Origin: an uncultured Oscillospiraceae bacterium
GTDB lineage: Bacteria > Bacillota > Clostridia > Oscillospirales > Oscillospiraceae
Reading direction: 5' to 3'
DNA length: 13,400 nucleotides
Assembly: GCA_910588365.1 (NCBI GenBank)
Contig: CAJUQS010000002.1
Location: forward strand, 1-13,400
In this document: positions 13,103 through 13,400 of the stretch, in pieces
Layout of the letters: every line of letters begins with the position of its first letter
How positions within the stretch are numbered: position 1 is the first letter of the stretch
Translations under genes and position numbers: made by a program
Notes under the pieces: generated by a model
The model's database searches: none
Seen by the model: the letters and a program-made list of their open reading frames with translations, nothing else
Told to the model about the DNA's origin: nothing

Positions 13103-13263
13103 TTATAGCAATCCTCGAAAATACCAACAGCAGTTCAGCAGATAGAGACAGCACATGGCGGCATCTTCCTCCTTGACGGGCGACATCACCTGCGTCGTCA
13201 TCCTTGCTCTGCGCCGCCTCTATTTACTTCCTTTGCTGTCGTTATCTTTGAGGATTGCTATAA
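13103..13263. mobile_element. MITE-like palindromic element
   Basis: A 161-bp element with 21-bp terminal inverted repeats (13103-13123 and 13243-13263) matching at 19 of 21. The ends read TTATAGCAATCCTC, with the internal A-rich part varying at two sites. It is too short for a transposase. An ATG at 13155 stays open to the window end through this element and the next repeat, but the translation looks spurious. Its right edge is exactly where the 138-bp terminal repeat begins. Confidence 0.6.
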
Positions 13264-13400
13264 GAACCTGTATTCATAACCGGGGGATGCTGGATGGACG
13301 AGTATTTTTCTCGTCAGACAAGGAGATTTTCCGCAGCAATCCTGACGGATTGCAAGGGAAAGCGACACAGTATGGCGGGAAAAAGACTGGCCAGACAGCG
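13263..13400 (+). repeat. Right copy of the 138-bp terminal inverted repeat
   Basis: Inverted copy of 3-140, cut off by the window end. It begins AGAACCTGTATTCATAA, like a transposon end, and runs into sequence with an ATG at 13372 (reading MAGKRLARQR) that has only a weak, distant AGGGA upstream. The coding part, if any, lies outside the window. Confidence 0.9.

Noticed and set aside
1..13400. Composite transposon with two inverted insertion sequences
   Set aside because: The cargo is core housekeeping and sporulation genes with native codon use, and no transposase is visible; a contig break at repeats is simpler.
13155..13400. Open frame from ATG 13155 to the window end
   Set aside because: It crosses the MITE-like element and the terminal repeat junction, has no SD and encodes nothing recognisable.

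Overview
The window looks like a chromosomal stretch from a high-GC, endospore-forming member of the Clostridia, most likely an Oscillospiraceae-type gut anaerobe (Flavonifractor/Oscillibacter-like). The support is a spoIIGA-sigE sporulation pair, a valS gene under T-box control, a DarA-type cyclic-di-AMP receptor, a CD1247-type protein next to efp, perfect Firmicute SD sequences and sigma-A promoters, and strongly GC-ending codons. No taxonomy search was possible. The two window ends are inverted copies of one 138-bp sequence, which is what a short-read contig looks like when it breaks in a dispersed repeat at both ends. The core is ordinary chromosome, not cargo of a composite transposon.

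Left block, minus strand (about 160-3650). From upstream to downstream it holds a DUF177/YceD protein and rpmF (L32) under a perfect TTGACA-17-TATAAT promoter, an aldo/keto reductase with a C-terminal two-cluster ferredoxin domain, efp under its own promoter, and a CD1247-type zinc-ribbon protein. Each unit ends in a visible hairpin terminator, except that none is clear after the reductase.

Middle block, plus strand (3750-7620). A sigma-A promoter drives a valine-specific T-box leader with a GTC specifier, a TGGT acceptor-binding bulge and a 12-bp terminator, then valS. After valS comes a separate promoter and a roughly 395-nt leader rich in helices, including a three-way junction and a terminator-like hairpin, ahead of darA. 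This leader is the best candidate in the window for something undescribed. A 17-bp perfect hairpin closes darA.

Central control region (7619-8660). An unrecognised membrane-anchored protein (minus) and a small XRE regulator (plus) diverge. Their promoters share one palindromic TTGCAA as -35 element on both strands, and a 17-bp-arm dyad is centred exactly on the minus-strand TATAAT, which suggests autoregulation by the XRE protein.

Right block, plus strand (8710-12990). glpK comes first, with a C-terminus extended by a short tandem repeat and by part of a 57-bp repeat that recurs after the stop. Next is spoIIGA-sigE behind a promoter-like signal that copies the unusual 22-bp spacing of the Bacillus subtilis spoIIG promoter with an overlapping Spo0A-box-like sequence. 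Last is a TTG-initiated coiled-coil protein with a perfect consensus promoter, 21-bp and 42-bp in-frame DNA repeats and a terminator. The last 300 bp hold a small palindromic MITE-like element joined directly to the terminal repeat.
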